Assembly: GCA_900319625.1 (NCBI GenBank)
Contig: ONPD01000001.1
Coordinates: 186,001-250,000, forward strand
Reading direction: 5' to 3'
Source: an uncultured Treponema sp.
GTDB lineage: Bacteria > Spirochaetota > Spirochaetia > Treponematales > Treponemataceae
DNA: 64,000 nucleotides
This document shows positions 9,162 through 18,500 of the stretch, in pieces. The notes under the pieces are model-generated. The model had not been told where the DNA came from, searched no databases, and saw only the letters and a program-made list of their open reading frames with translations. Made by a program: the position numbers and the translations under genes. The first letter of the stretch is position 1, and each line of letters opens with the position of its first letter.

Positions 9162-10007
9162 ATGCAAAAAGAACTTTCAATCTTAAAAAAAGATTTTTTA
9201 GATCATAAAGAAGATTTTATCGCCTGGTTTCATGAGGTTTTTACCCTTCATCATATGTTTATGGCGGCCGGCGTACTTATGGCGGTAATTATTTACTATA
9301 TTATATACCGGCTTGTGAGAAAGGGCATTCATAAGGTTGACCAGCAGAAGCTTTCTGATGAAAGGAAGCACCTTCTTATGCGCCTTGCACGATACATTTT
9401 TTATTTTGCGGTAATTGTTCACGTACTGGGAATGTTTGGAATTAAATTTTCTGCAATCTGGGGTGCGGCGGGAATTGCCGGAGTTGCAATCGGTTTTGCA
9501 GCCCAGACTTCTGTCAGTAACCTGATAAGCGGTATTTTTATTGTTTCGGAAAAATCAATCAAACTGGGTGACACAATCATCATTAACGGAGTGACCGGCG
9601 TAGTTGATGCAATCAGCCTGCTTTCGGTGCGGGTGCACACTTACGACAATCAGATGGTTCGCATTCCGAATTCTTCTATTATAAACTCCATTCTGACAAA
9701 CAATACTTACAATTCTTACCGCCGTTTTATGGTAAATGTGAGCGTTGCCTACGAATGTGACCTTGCCTTTGCCCTGGAAACCCTTAAAAAGGCGCCGGCA
9801 CTCTGTCCTACTGCCCGCACCGATCCCGCTCCTAATGCCTGGATTGAAAGCTTTGGCGAAAGCGGAATAAATCTGGTGCTTGTAATCTGGTTTAACAATC
9901 CGGATTTTGTAACCGTAAAAAATGAAACTTTTATTGCAATCAAAAAAGTTTTTGACCAGGCAAAAATAGAAATTCCTTACAGCAAGATTGTGGTGCACAA
10001 TGCCTAA
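9162..10007 (+). CDS. MscS-type small-conductance mechanosensitive channel
   Basis: 281-residue inner-membrane channel that releases solutes on hypo-osmotic shock. A hydrophobic helix lies at ~28-50, another at ~83-103, then the pore-lining TM3 'WGAAGIAGVAIGFAAQTSVSNLISG', with the small-residue packing (Gly/Ala alternation) of MscS TM3. The 'GDTIIINGVTGVVDAISLLSVRVHTYDNQMVRIPNSSI' beta domain and a C-terminal alpha/beta domain follow. Length matches E. coli MscS (286). GAGG of ATCGAGG precedes ATG 9162 with good spacing. The HD-domain gene starts inside its last codons, suggesting translational coupling. Confidence 0.93.
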   Translation: MQKELSILKKDFLDHKEDFIAWFHEVFTLHHMFMAAGVLMAVIIYYIIYRLVRKGIHKVDQQKLSDERKHLLMRLARYIFYFAVIVHVLGMFGIKFSAIWGAAGIAGVAIGFAAQTSVSNLISGIFIVSEKSIKLGDTIIINGVTGVVDAISLLSVRVHTYDNQMVRIPNSSIINSILTNNTYNSYRRFMVNVSVAYECDLAFALETLKKAPALCPTARTDPAPNAWIESFGESGINLVLVIWFNNPDFVTVKNETFIAIKKVFDQAKIEIPYSKIVVHNA

Positions 10008-11097
10008 CTTTTTCGAGCCTTACGACTGGAACTACATGCTGGAGCGGAACCCGCCCCGCGCCTACAGCGTCGCCGACTATCACGAAATCCTCTGCCCCCG
10101 CGCTGATTATCCGGCCTTCCTGGCTCCTTACCTTGAGCTGCCTCTGCTTACCCGCCTCAAGGGCATAGGCCTTTTGTGCGGCACCGACTGGACGAAGCTT
10201 TACCGCAACCGCTTTTACTATTCCCGCTATGATCACAGCCTGGGCGTTGCCCTGATTATCTGGCATTTTACCCACGACAAAGCTCAGACCCTTGCAGGCC
10301 TTTTACACGACGTTTCAACTCCGGTTTTCAGCCACGTGAGCGACTTCCGAAAAGGAGACGCCCTGACCCAGACCGCCACCGAAGAGCCTAACGAGCTGCT
10401 TATCAGAAACGATGCCCAGCTTGCCCGCCTTCTTGCGGCTGACGGTCTCATCGCCGATCAGGTATGCGACTATCATCTTTACCCGGTTGCCGATAACGAA
10501 ATCCCCCAACTCAGCGCCGACCGACTTGAATACATGTACCCCAGCGGAATGGCTCTGGACGGCAGCTGGACTTACGAGGAAATCCGCCGCACTTACGGCG
10601 ATTTGCGCGTGCTTACAAATGAAGATGGCCTTCCCGAGCTTGGCTTTTCCAGCCCGGAAATTGCCACCGAATACACCGAGCACTTCTGTCTTATCGGTCA
10701 CATTCTCCAGCTCAATGAGGACAAGCTCTGCCTGCATATGCTTGGACAAATCATGAACCTTGCGGTGGAAGAAGGCATTGTCCGCGAAGAAGATTTTATG
10801 ACCCTTTCGGAAGCTGAAATTATTAAAAAGATTGATGATGAGATGTCCGGCTCGCAACAACTCAGGTCTCTTTACCACACCTTCCGCGAAATGACCTCCG
10901 TAGTTCATGCTCAAGGCAAGCTCGCCGGCCATTTCTGCGTGAATTTAAAGGTCAAACTCCGCTATATAAATCCTCTGGTTCAGCTGCCAGACGGCTCTGT
11001 CCGCCGAATCCGCGAGGTTTCCCCTCAAGCCGATAAAATTATCACAGACTTTTTAAGCTGGGAAGATACTCCTTACGGCTGCGTAGAACTGATGTAG
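10000..11097 (+). CDS. HD-domain metal-dependent phosphohydrolase
   Basis: 365 residues counted from ATG 10000, which overlaps the mscS stop by 8 bases (an in-frame TTG at 9988 is less likely). The HD signature is clear: His79 in 'RYDHSLGVALI', His103-Asp104 in 'LAGLLHDVSTPVFSH', and a later Asp in 'LSADRLEYM' (about residue 175). This arrangement resembles the dGTPase/HDIG group that hydrolyses nucleotides or signalling phosphates. The exact substrate cannot be named. The first third is noticeably richer in G+C than its neighbours. Coupling to a MscS channel is unusual but could be simple proximity. Confidence 0.82.
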   Translation: MPNFFEPYDWNYMLERNPPRAYSVADYHEILCPRADYPAFLAPYLELPLLTRLKGIGLLCGTDWTKLYRNRFYYSRYDHSLGVALIIWHFTHDKAQTLAGLLHDVSTPVFSHVSDFRKGDALTQTATEEPNELLIRNDAQLARLLAADGLIADQVCDYHLYPVADNEIPQLSADRLEYMYPSGMALDGSWTYEEIRRTYGDLRVLTNEDGLPELGFSSPEIATEYTEHFCLIGHILQLNEDKLCLHMLGQIMNLAVEEGIVREEDFMTLSEAEIIKKIDDEMSGSQQLRSLYHTFREMTSVVHAQGKLAGHFCVNLKVKLRYINPLVQLPDGSVRRIREVSPQADKIITDFLSWEDTPYGCVELM

Positions 11098-11247
11098 ATT
11101 TGCGAAAAAAATTGGAAGCCACTGCGGTTACAAGTGAAAAGAGATGACACTTTAGCGACTTTAGTCCTCCCATTCCGCAAAATAAATTAGCCCTTTTATC
11201 ATCTTATTCGTATAAATAAATATATAAAATCAAGTGAGGTGATTAAT

Positions 11248-11529
11248 ATGAAAAAAAATGTATTTTTGGCTGGATTTGTACTGCTGATTTCTTCAGGGCT
11301 TTTTGCGCAGTTTAATGCTAATGATCCTGAAACTACACTGCCGAAGGGAAAGTATGAATTTTCTGTTTCTACAGATGATTTAAAAAATGCTTTTAATTCC
11401 GGCAATAATGATTTGGGAAAAAGCAGCGGTTTTGATCAGGCACTGAACGATTTTGCAAATTCTTCGGCAAAAGCCGATGAAAAGCTGCGTGAAGAAAATC
11501 AGAAAAATATTCAGTTCGAAGAGAAATAA
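11248..11529 (+). CDS. Small secreted protein, unknown function
   Basis: 93 residues beginning at ATG 11248, which follows a good GTGAGGTG ribosome site at 11234-11241; an upstream GTG at 11239 would overlap that site. Residues 1-21 form a signal peptide (Lys-rich start, hydrophobic core, cleavage near GLFAQ). The mature ~70 residues are hydrophilic and rich in Asn, Asp, Ser and Lys, probably helical. There is no lipobox and no recognised domain. The same frame stays open after the stop and leads to the 11590-11781 ORF. Confidence 0.6.
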   Translation: MKKNVFLAGFVLLISSGLFAQFNANDPETTLPKGKYEFSVSTDDLKNAFNSGNNDLGKSSGFDQALNDFANSSAKADEKLREENQKNIQFEEK

Positions 11530-11589
11530 GAAAAAGGCTTTTTCAAAAAAAAGTGTGCTGACACTATAACATCAGCGAGGAGAAACAAT

Positions 11590-11781
11590 ATTCGTCGTAG
11601 TATAGCTGAAGAACAGGGCCTCAAAATACCAGCAAAAACCAGATCAAACGATGCAAGTTTCCGTCAGGCTTATGATGCAAACATTGATGAAATCAACACT
11701 GAACTTGACAATGATGATACTGATTCCGGTGTCTTAGACCTTATTAACAAGGTTGTAAGAGCAAATTTTGCTACTAACTAA
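11590..11781 (+). CDS. Possible small ORF starting at ATT, or remnant of a decayed gene
   Basis: From 11530 to TAA 11779-11781 the frame of the preceding gene is open but contains no ATG, GTG or TTG. A strong GAGGAGA (11577-11583) lies seven bases before ATT 11590. From there the frame encodes 63 residues of ordinary protein composition, with a basic start (IRRS), the stretch LKIPAKTRSNDASFRQAYDA, and an acidic then hydrophobic end (SGVLDLINKVVRANFATN). A strong terminator follows at 11807. ATT starts are known but very rare (infC). The alternative is the 3' end of a gene that lost its start. No function can be assigned. Confidence 0.35.
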   Translation: MRRSIAEEQGLKIPAKTRSNDASFRQAYDANIDEINTELDNDDTDSGVLDLINKVVRANFATN

Positions 11782-11806
11782 GTAAGATTTCCGGTAAGGC
11801 AAAAAA

Positions 11807-11842
11807 ATGAGGTTGCGGATATTTCCGTAACCTCATTTTTTT
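11807..11842. terminator. Strong bidirectional intrinsic terminator
   Basis: ATGAGGTT-GCGGA (11807-11819) pairs with TCCG-T-AACCTCAT (11824-11836) with one small mismatch. Seven A residues precede the stem and seven T residues follow it. It can stop transcription from the small ORFs on the plus strand and from metK on the minus strand. Confidence 0.9.
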
Positions 11843-11850
11843 GTATCTGA

Positions 11851-13062
11851 TTATTTTACAAGTTTTTTCAACTCTTCAACCTTGTCTGTGTTTTCCCAAG
11901 GGAAGCCTTCGCGGCCAAAGTGTCCGTAGCTGGCTGTCTTGCGGTAAATCGGCTGCTTAAGGTTCAAGGTTTTGATGATTCCGGCCGGTGTGCAGTCAAA
12001 AATCTTCTTTACGGCTTCTTCAATTTTTTCGCGAGGGGCTTTTTCTGTTCCGAAGGTTTCAACCATAATTGAAACCGGGAAAGGAACTCCGATTGCGTAG
12101 GCAAGTTCAACCTCGGCGCGGTCAGAAAGCCCTGCCGCAACAATGTTTTTTGCAATGTAGCGTGCCATATAGGCTGCCGAGCGGTCAACTTTAGATGGGT
12201 CTTTTCCGCTGAAAGCACCGCCTCCGTGTCTTCCCATTCCGCCGTAAGTATCTACGATGATTTTGCGTCCTGTAAGTCCTGAGTCTCCGTCAGGTCCACC
12301 GATTACGAATTTTCCTGTAGGGTTGATAAAGTATTTTACCTTGTCATCAAGAAGGCCTGTTGGTTGGAGAACCGGTTTAATCACTTCTTCAATCAAAGTT
12401 TTTCTGATTGTTTCGTAATAAACATCAGGATTGTGCTGGTGAGAAAGAACAACTGTATCAATGCGGACAGGCTTAAATCCGTCGTATTCAATTGTTACCT
12501 GAGATTTTGCATCCGGGCGCAGCCAGGCAATTTTACCTGAATGACGAAGCTCGTGGGCACGAAGTAAAATCTGGTGTGAATAATAAACTGGGGCAGGCAT
12601 CAAGGCCGGAGTTTCGTTGCAGGCAAAGCCGAACATCATTCCCTGGTCGCCGGCACCCTGCTGTCCTTCGTACTCATCAAGTCCTTTTCCTACAACACCC
12701 TGGTTGATATCAGCTGACTGAGCATGAAGTCTGTTCATAAAAAGACAGTTTGCGCCGTCAAGTCCAACTTCAGGCGAGTTATAACCGATGTCCAGTGCAA
12801 CTCCACGGGCAATTTTTTCAACCTGAGCATTGAATTTCTTTGTAAATTCAGCATCAACCTTGATATTCTGGAAACCGATTTCGCCTCCAATCAGAAGAAA
12901 GTCTGTAGAAGAAAAAGTTTCGCAGGCAACGTGAGCTTCCGGGTCAAGAGAAAGGCAGTAATCAAGAACTGCATCAGAAACCTGATCGCAAAGCTTATCC
13001 GGGTGACCTTCACCAACAGATTCAGAAGTAAATAAATAGTGATTGTTAGATAAGATAGACAT
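11851..13062 (-). CDS. metK: S-adenosylmethionine synthetase
   Basis: Makes SAM from methionine and ATP in the cytosol; the active form is normally a tetramer. The 403-residue length and motifs are typical: '[17 protein letters not shown]' (ATP/methionine site), '[12 protein letters not shown]', and '[19 protein letters not shown]' (the P-loop-like segment). The open frame extends 12 codons upstream, but ATG 13062 is preceded by GGAGA at a good distance and gives the standard N-terminus. It shares the bidirectional terminator at 11807. A long, potentially structured leader precedes it. Confidence 0.97.
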   Translation of the reverse strand: MSILSNNHYLFTSESVGEGHPDKLCDQVSDAVLDYCLSLDPEAHVACETFSSTDFLLIGGEIGFQNIKVDAEFTKKFNAQVEKIARGVALDIGYNSPEVGLDGANCLFMNRLHAQSADINQGVVGKGLDEYEGQQGAGDQGMMFGFACNETPALMPAPVYYSHQILLRAHELRHSGKIAWLRPDAKSQVTIEYDGFKPVRIDTVVLSHQHNPDVYYETIRKTLIEEVIKPVLQPTGLLDDKVKYFINPTGKFVIGGPDGDSGLTGRKIIVDTYGGMGRHGGGAFSGKDPSKVDRSAAYMARYIAKNIVAAGLSDRAEVELAYAIGVPFPVSIMVETFGTEKAPREKIEEAVKKIFDCTPAGIIKTLNLKQPIYRKTASYGHFGREGFPWENTDKVEELKKLVK

Positions 13063-13282
13063 ATTAAGTCTCCTATTTAGCAAGATTTTCAAACTCATAC
13101 GAGCTTGTTTCCGCCCTGCAATTTGGATAAATCGGCGGATAGAAGAAAGTGCTTATGCAGCAACAAGATAATAATACTGCTTTTTACTTTTAAATTCAAA
13201 TTTTTTACAAGGTTTATCCTTAACTCTGCCATTTGTACTCTATACAAACATATAAAATATTGATATATTAATCCAAATTCAA
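13063..13282 (-). promoter_or_regulatory. metK promoter and long leader with several stems
   Basis: On the minus strand a modest promoter TTGAAT (13282-13277), 17-base spacer, TATTTT (13259-13254) would give a leader of about 185 bases. The leader contains TTTGTA/TACAAA (13232-13248, 6 bp, loop 5) and a GC-rich CCGCC/GGCGG stem (13111-13138) near the ribosome site. I do not see the SAM-I consensus or another known SAM-sensing RNA. A cis-acting regulatory leader is an inference from length and structure. Confidence 0.35.
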
Positions 13283-13332
13283 AAATAGGATAGGTCTCTT
13301 TATTTTTAAGAGGCATTTTGGAGATAGTATTA

Positions 13333-13653
13333 ATGGCACTTAAGAAAAGTTTTTCAAAAGACGGTAAGAAATGTACTGTAACTTTTTCTGTTGCTGCAGA
13401 AGCTGCTAACGGGGTATCAAGAATTAATATTGCCGGCGATTTTAACAGCTGGAGCAGTACTGATACACCAATGAAGAAAGCAAAAGACGGTTCGTTTTCT
13501 GCTAAGCTTGAACTTGATGCAGGTCGTGAATATCAGTTCCGTTATCTGATTGACGGTTCAAGATGGGAAAATGACTGGAAGGCAGACAAATATATTCCAG
13601 CTCCATATTCGAATGCCGACAATTCAGTTGTAGTAACAAAAAAAGATTTCTAG
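13333..13653 (+). CDS. Stand-alone CBM48 / isoamylase-N (glycogen-binding) domain protein
   Basis: 106 residues from ATG 13333, preceded by GGAGA at 13320-13324. Almost the entire protein is one early-set beta-sandwich domain of the CBM48/AMPK-beta type: 'RINIAGDFNSWSS' and 'YQFRYLIDGSRWENDWKADKY' are the diagnostic strands carrying the Trp residues that contact alpha-glucans. No catalytic domain and no signal peptide are present, so it is a small cytosolic protein, perhaps binding glycogen or acting as an accessory subunit. It is divergent from metK and followed by a good terminator. Confidence 0.8.
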   Translation: MALKKSFSKDGKKCTVTFSVAAEAANGVSRINIAGDFNSWSSTDTPMKKAKDGSFSAKLELDAGREYQFRYLIDGSRWENDWKADKYIPAPYSNADNSVVVTKKDF

Positions 13654-13673
13654 TTCAGCAGAAATTCTTTGAT

Positions 13674-13712
13674 AAAGCCCGGGTCAGGTGGAAGCTCGGG
13701 CTTTTATTTTTT
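13674..13712 (+). terminator. Intrinsic terminator after the CBM48 gene
   Basis: AAAGCCCG (13674-13681) pairs with CGGGCTTT (13697-13704), with a 15-base loop, followed by a T-rich tract to 13712. Confidence 0.85.
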
Positions 13713-13747
13713 CTAATGACTTTTATTAAAATCCCGAAAATATAGAT

Positions 13748-14866
13748 ATGCAGAATACTATTTTTAAAAATGAATCTAATCAGTGGGGAAAGCGTGTTTT
13801 ATTTCTGCTTCTCCTTATTTTTACAGTTTGCAGCTTAAAACTGTGTGCCGAGGATATTACTCCGGCTCAGGCCCAGGTTGAACGCGAAAAATTCGTTGCT
13901 GAGGCTAAAAAATATGTAGGCTGTCCTTATGTGCTTGGGGCAGTTGGTCCTGACAGCTTTGACTGTTCCGGCCTTATTTATTATGTTGCCCGTGAATCGG
14001 TTGGAATTCAGCTTCCAAGAACCGCAAAGGCAATTTACAGCTTCTGCCGTATTGTACCGGACAAGAGCCGGGAGGTAGGGGACCTTGTTTTTTTTAAGAC
14101 AAACAGCACCGGAAATATCAGTCACGTGGGAATTTACATCGGAAACGGACAGTTTATTTCTGCCATCAGTGACGGCGAAAACACAGGTGTAATCATTTCT
14201 TCACTTAATCAGACTTACTGGAAGGGCAAATACGTTGCGACCGGCCAGTTTATGAAGTCGGGAACGGGCACCGAAGAGCAGGTAGAGGCGGCAATTGCCC
14301 AGGATGCTAAGGAAAAGGAAAAGCATCCCCGCCAGGTTCACGCTTCCCGCAGCGGCAATGACCTTACAAGGAATATTATTTTTGATGCCAGCACAAATAT
14401 CGGCTGGTCTTTGATAGCCCCTAATTCTTTTATGTTCCGCTTCCGTGCCTTTGATATTCAGATTAATGCCCGCTATAAGAAGTGGTTCCTTGAGCCGGGT
14501 TTTGCTATCGGCGCCCGCATAAATTTCAGCCAGGATGTTTTTCAGATTCCGCTTTTGTTCACCGCAACAATGAGTGAATATGTGCGCTTATATGCCGGTC
14601 CTGTAATTTCCTTTACAAATGCTCATCTTGTTACAACAGATAAGACAATTTCTGCTTCTGTTTTCCCGGGAACAATCGGCGTTGTTTTTTCAACTCCTAG
14701 TTTTTCGATTAAGGAAGCAAAGGTTCAGTTTGTACAGGATATCAGTTATTCGGTTTTCAACAATACGGATAATGCGGCCCTTAATTTCCTTGAATCCCTT
14801 TCGGCAGGTCTTGTAATGTTTACAGGAGTCAGGGTTTCTCTGCCGCTCAGTACCTTTGTACGATAA
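13748..14866 (+). CDS. Secreted NlpC/P60 peptidoglycan hydrolase with a beta-rich C-terminal domain
   Basis: 372 residues. A signal sequence or N-terminal anchor lies at ~16-34. The NlpC/P60 domain (~46-180) carries the catalytic Cys73 in 'SFDCSGLIYY', His126 in 'NISHVGIYIGNG' and the characteristic 'REVGDLVFF' segment. Such enzymes cut the D-Glu-diaminoacid (or analogous) bond in cell-wall stem peptides. A charged linker (~185-205) joins it to a ~165-residue domain of alternating hydrophobic strands that resembles a small outer-membrane barrel. That fusion suggests the enzyme works at or under the outer membrane. The next two envelope genes follow closely and form a likely operon. Confidence 0.85.
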   Translation: MQNTIFKNESNQWGKRVLFLLLLIFTVCSLKLCAEDITPAQAQVEREKFVAEAKKYVGCPYVLGAVGPDSFDCSGLIYYVARESVGIQLPRTAKAIYSFCRIVPDKSREVGDLVFFKTNSTGNISHVGIYIGNGQFISAISDGENTGVIISSLNQTYWKGKYVATGQFMKSGTGTEEQVEAAIAQDAKEKEKHPRQVHASRSGNDLTRNIIFDASTNIGWSLIAPNSFMFRFRAFDIQINARYKKWFLEPGFAIGARINFSQDVFQIPLLFTATMSEYVRLYAGPVISFTNAHLVTTDKTISASVFPGTIGVVFSTPSFSIKEAKVQFVQDISYSVFNNTDNAALNFLESLSAGLVMFTGVRVSLPLSTFVR

Positions 14867-14875
14867 AGGACTTTT

Positions 14876-15526
14876 GTGTTCTCTATGAAAAGATTTTTTG
14901 AATTTGTCCTTATTTTTTTCTCTTTTGCGATTGGACTTTTTTTCACATCCTGCAAAAATCAGCTGTCTTTTACTCTTCTTGATGATGACAGCATTGCCTT
15001 TACGGCGGAATGTAATTTTGATCAGGAGGGGGCAATTCAAAAGCTTCTGGAAAGCGTAGGTACCGATTTTACACAGCTTAACCTTGATGAACTCAAGGTC
15101 GGACTTGAGGAAGAAGGCTTTACAAAAGTTCAGGTTTATCCTTCCCAGACAAGCGGGCTTGTAATTAAAGGCTTTATCCCGAAAGACAATGAAATCGTTT
15201 TTGTCCGGGACGGAATTATAAGCTTCCGTCTGACTCAGGAAAATTTCCGCGATTTTTACAACGGCTCTTCTGAAAAAATTGCCGCTGTATTCGATGTCTT
15301 TCTTGTTCCCGTCCTAAGTGATGATGAAGAAATTTCTAATCTTGATGAAAAAGGCTACCTTGATTTAGTCGCTTCTTTTTACGGTCAGAATTTTGCAGAT
15401 GAGCTTTCAAAAAGCAGCATAAAAATCTCTGTGCAGGATAAAAGAAAAAATATCACTGAAAAAACGATTTTGTTTACATCACTTTTTACTGCTAAAAAAG
15501 CTATCGAAATCAAATCTCAAAAATAA
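14876..15526 (+). CDS. Lipoprotein, unknown function
   Basis: 216 residues with a lipoprotein signal peptide ending FTSC (Cys26). The mature part has no family I recognise; it looks like a mixed alpha/beta domain with repeated 'F-x-x-D' strands. The GTG start at 14876 is spaced correctly from AAAGGA (14865-14870); ATG 14885, three codons later, is the alternative but lies 14 bases from that site. It sits between a cell-wall hydrolase and an HExxH/barrel protein, nine bases and fourteen bases away respectively, which suggests a role in the same envelope process. Confidence 0.65.
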   Translation: MFSMKRFFEFVLIFFSFAIGLFFTSCKNQLSFTLLDDDSIAFTAECNFDQEGAIQKLLESVGTDFTQLNLDELKVGLEEEGFTKVQVYPSQTSGLVIKGFIPKDNEIVFVRDGIISFRLTQENFRDFYNGSSEKIAAVFDVFLVPVLSDDEEISNLDEKGYLDLVASFYGQNFADELSKSSIKISVQDKRKNITEKTILFTSLFTAKKAIEIKSQK

Positions 15527-15540
15527 AAGGGGAGGCTTAT

Positions 15541-18500
15541 ATGAAAAAACTGATCTCTCTGGCTCTTGTTCTGCTTTTAAGCTTTTCACTTTTTTCTTTT
15601 GACGGAGCTGTTTCCGGCTATAAAAAAATCCTGGTTCATAAAACCCAATGGTTTGACGTAATTTATGGCGCCGAAAACGAGCAGACCGCCCGTCTTCTTA
15701 TTGCAAATGCCGACCGCATCTATAAGGAAGCGGCCGCCCAGTATGGAATTGAGCCTCAGTGCCGTATGCCCCTTGTAATCACGCAGAAGGTCGAGCAGTT
15801 TAATGCAAACTGGTCTTCCTATCCATATAATCACATTGTGCTTTATGACACCTTCCCGACGGATAATCTTCAGGTGATGGAAGACACAATTCTTGGAACC
15901 TTCTGGCACGAAATCACCCATTCAATTACCTATAATATGAAGCATCCCTTCTGGCAGGGACTAGGTCTTGTTTTTGGTGATGAATTTTATCCGGGTTCTC
16001 TTACCGTTACCAGGGGAATGGCTGAGGGTGCCGCCGTTGCAAGCGAAAGCATTAGCGGCCAGGGACGCCTGAACAGCGAATTCAGCAGGCATGTAATCAA
16101 GCAGGCAAAAATTGAAGGAGAATTTCCTTATTACAGTGATGTTCAGGGGGCTTCCGACAAGTATCCTATGGGAGCCTTTTATGAATTTAACGGGGCTTTT
16201 TACCAGTGGGTTCAGGATAAATACGGAATGGAAAAATATGCCGACTTCTGGTACAGGCTTTGTAACTTAAAGTCGATTACGGTCAGCGGGGCTTTCAAGA
16301 AGGCCTTTGGTCAGAGCCTTCGTTCAGCCTGGAAAGAGTATGAAAATGACCTTGCCGTGCAGGTTGACAGCGGTGACAAAAATCCGGTGAAAAAGGGGCT
16401 TGCAAAAGATTTTTTTACCCCGGATTCAGCTGATTATTCTGTAGCCAATGATTCAGGTGCCCTTTATGGAAATCTGAAAAAATGCGATGACGGTCTTATC
16501 TATATTAATTCAAAAACTTCATCACTTTATTTTGTTGATAATGCTTCGCTTTCTAGCGGGGGAAAAATTCAGCCGAAAAAACTCTTTACCCTCCAGCAGA
16601 TGGAAAAGGCTGATATTTCCCGCGACGGACGCTTTCTTGCCCTTCAGATTATGAGTCAGAGGGCGGCCGCAACAAAATCAAAGATCCTGGTTTATGACAG
16701 GAAAAATGGGCGTTTTAAGACCCTGTCAAAAATTACAAATGTTCATGATGCTGTAATTCTTGAGTCGGGAGGCAATTATTATCTTGTCTGCCAGATTTAT
16801 GAATCGCCGATTGTGAAGATTGCAACTTATAAATTGCAGCTGGATGACAGGGGAGATTTGGCTGGCTTTAGCGAAGCAGCCTCCTTTGACCTTGAAAAAG
16901 CCACCTTATTCCAGTCTATGACCTGGCTGCCTGATTGGGGCGCAGGGGATGCAGCTGCCGCCGGGGGTGCAGGGAACGCTGAAAAAGTGCCTGCCTTTGC
17001 CGCAATCAAAAAATCTGCCCTGAATTATTTTATCTGCGGCTACACAATTAAAGGTCAGCTTCTTTTTGAATCTCCTCTTCCTGGAAAAAACACAGCTGCC
17101 CGATATATTTCTTATGATGAAGAAGCAAAGCGCTTTTTATTCAGCTACACAGAGCCGGACACAATGCCCCGCCTTGCAAGCTTTGATTTACAGAGCAAAA
17201 CTTTCCTTTTTGAAAAGGCTGATTTTTCGGGCGGTATTTTCTATCCGCTTTGTGTTCAGGGAAAGATTATTTATGCGGGAAACTTTTACCGCCAGAAAAG
17301 ACTCTTAGTAAAAAATGACCAGAGCGGACTTTCGGAGGGGATTTCTGGGAATGAGGCCCAGAAAATCAGAAGGCCGGAATTTTCGCTTGGGCAGGTGGAG
17401 CCGCCGGTGGAAGGAGAGATTGAAACTAAGCCTTATAACCGCAGGAACTTTTTGCGCGGTTCACTTTATCCGCTCAGTTCACTTTCTTCAAATTCTTACA
17501 ATTATGGTCAGAAAACTTCTTATCCTATGCTGGTTTCTGCATCTTACCTGAATATAAGCCCCTGGACTTCCGGTATTTTTATTATTGAACTTGGTTTCGG
17601 ACTAATAACAAATTCCCTTGGCCTTCAGGTTGAATACCAGAGCGGAAGCTTTACCAAAGTTTTTAAGTATTCACTTTCAGGCTTTACTGAATTTGATAAG
17701 GCGGGCTGGAAGCAGTCGCGTGCAAGCGGAACTATAACTTCTACAATTCCTTTCGGGCGCGTATCAAAGCTGATTTTCAGCGACACACTCCTGCTTCACT
17801 ACGGCCGTTCCAACCTTACAAAGGCTCAGGCAAAACGAAAGTATGGTTCTCTTAGATATGGCTGGGCATATTCAGACAGCAGTAAAAAGTATTTTTATGG
17901 TCTGGACTCTTTCAGTGCGGGCTACTCTAATATTCATCAGTGCGGCGACGGAAAATATTCAGACGGCGGATTTTCTATAGGAAGCATTTTCTTCACCAGA
18001 TATAACGCTAATAACCGCTATGATTTGGATAAATACGAGTTTTATAATGATCTGGGATTTACAGCTTCACTTGCTCTCCCCCGCCTGCTTCCCCTTCGTG
18101 ATACTTTGAATTTGACTTATAATCTTCCGGCAAGACTCAGTCTTAATATCTTTGCCGAAGAAAAAAAAGCAGATTTTTCTGTTTTGGCTGGTCTTAAGCA
18201 GGACGGATTTCCGGAATTTAATGCCGTTACCCTTGATTTTGAAACGATTCTTTTTGGGGCAGATATTCAGAAAGGCGCCGGAATTCTTTTCTTTAATGAT
18301 ATCCGTCTTCTTTTCCATTATAAGCTTGGCTTCAGCTATTCGGAAGTTCATGATGATGATAACTGGCGTATTTTTGACCTGAAGGATTATCTTAAAAAGC
18401 TTGGCGGGGATGTGCCGCTTGAACACTTCTTCGGTCTGAAAGTGGCGGCCGGAATTACGCCAAACTATGGTGTTACGGCTAACAACCGCTTTAAGACAGA

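Noticed and set aside
13063..13320. Known SAM riboswitch (SAM-I/S-box or SMK) before metK
   Set aside because: The conserved core sequences of those classes are not recognisable; only unspecific stems are visible.
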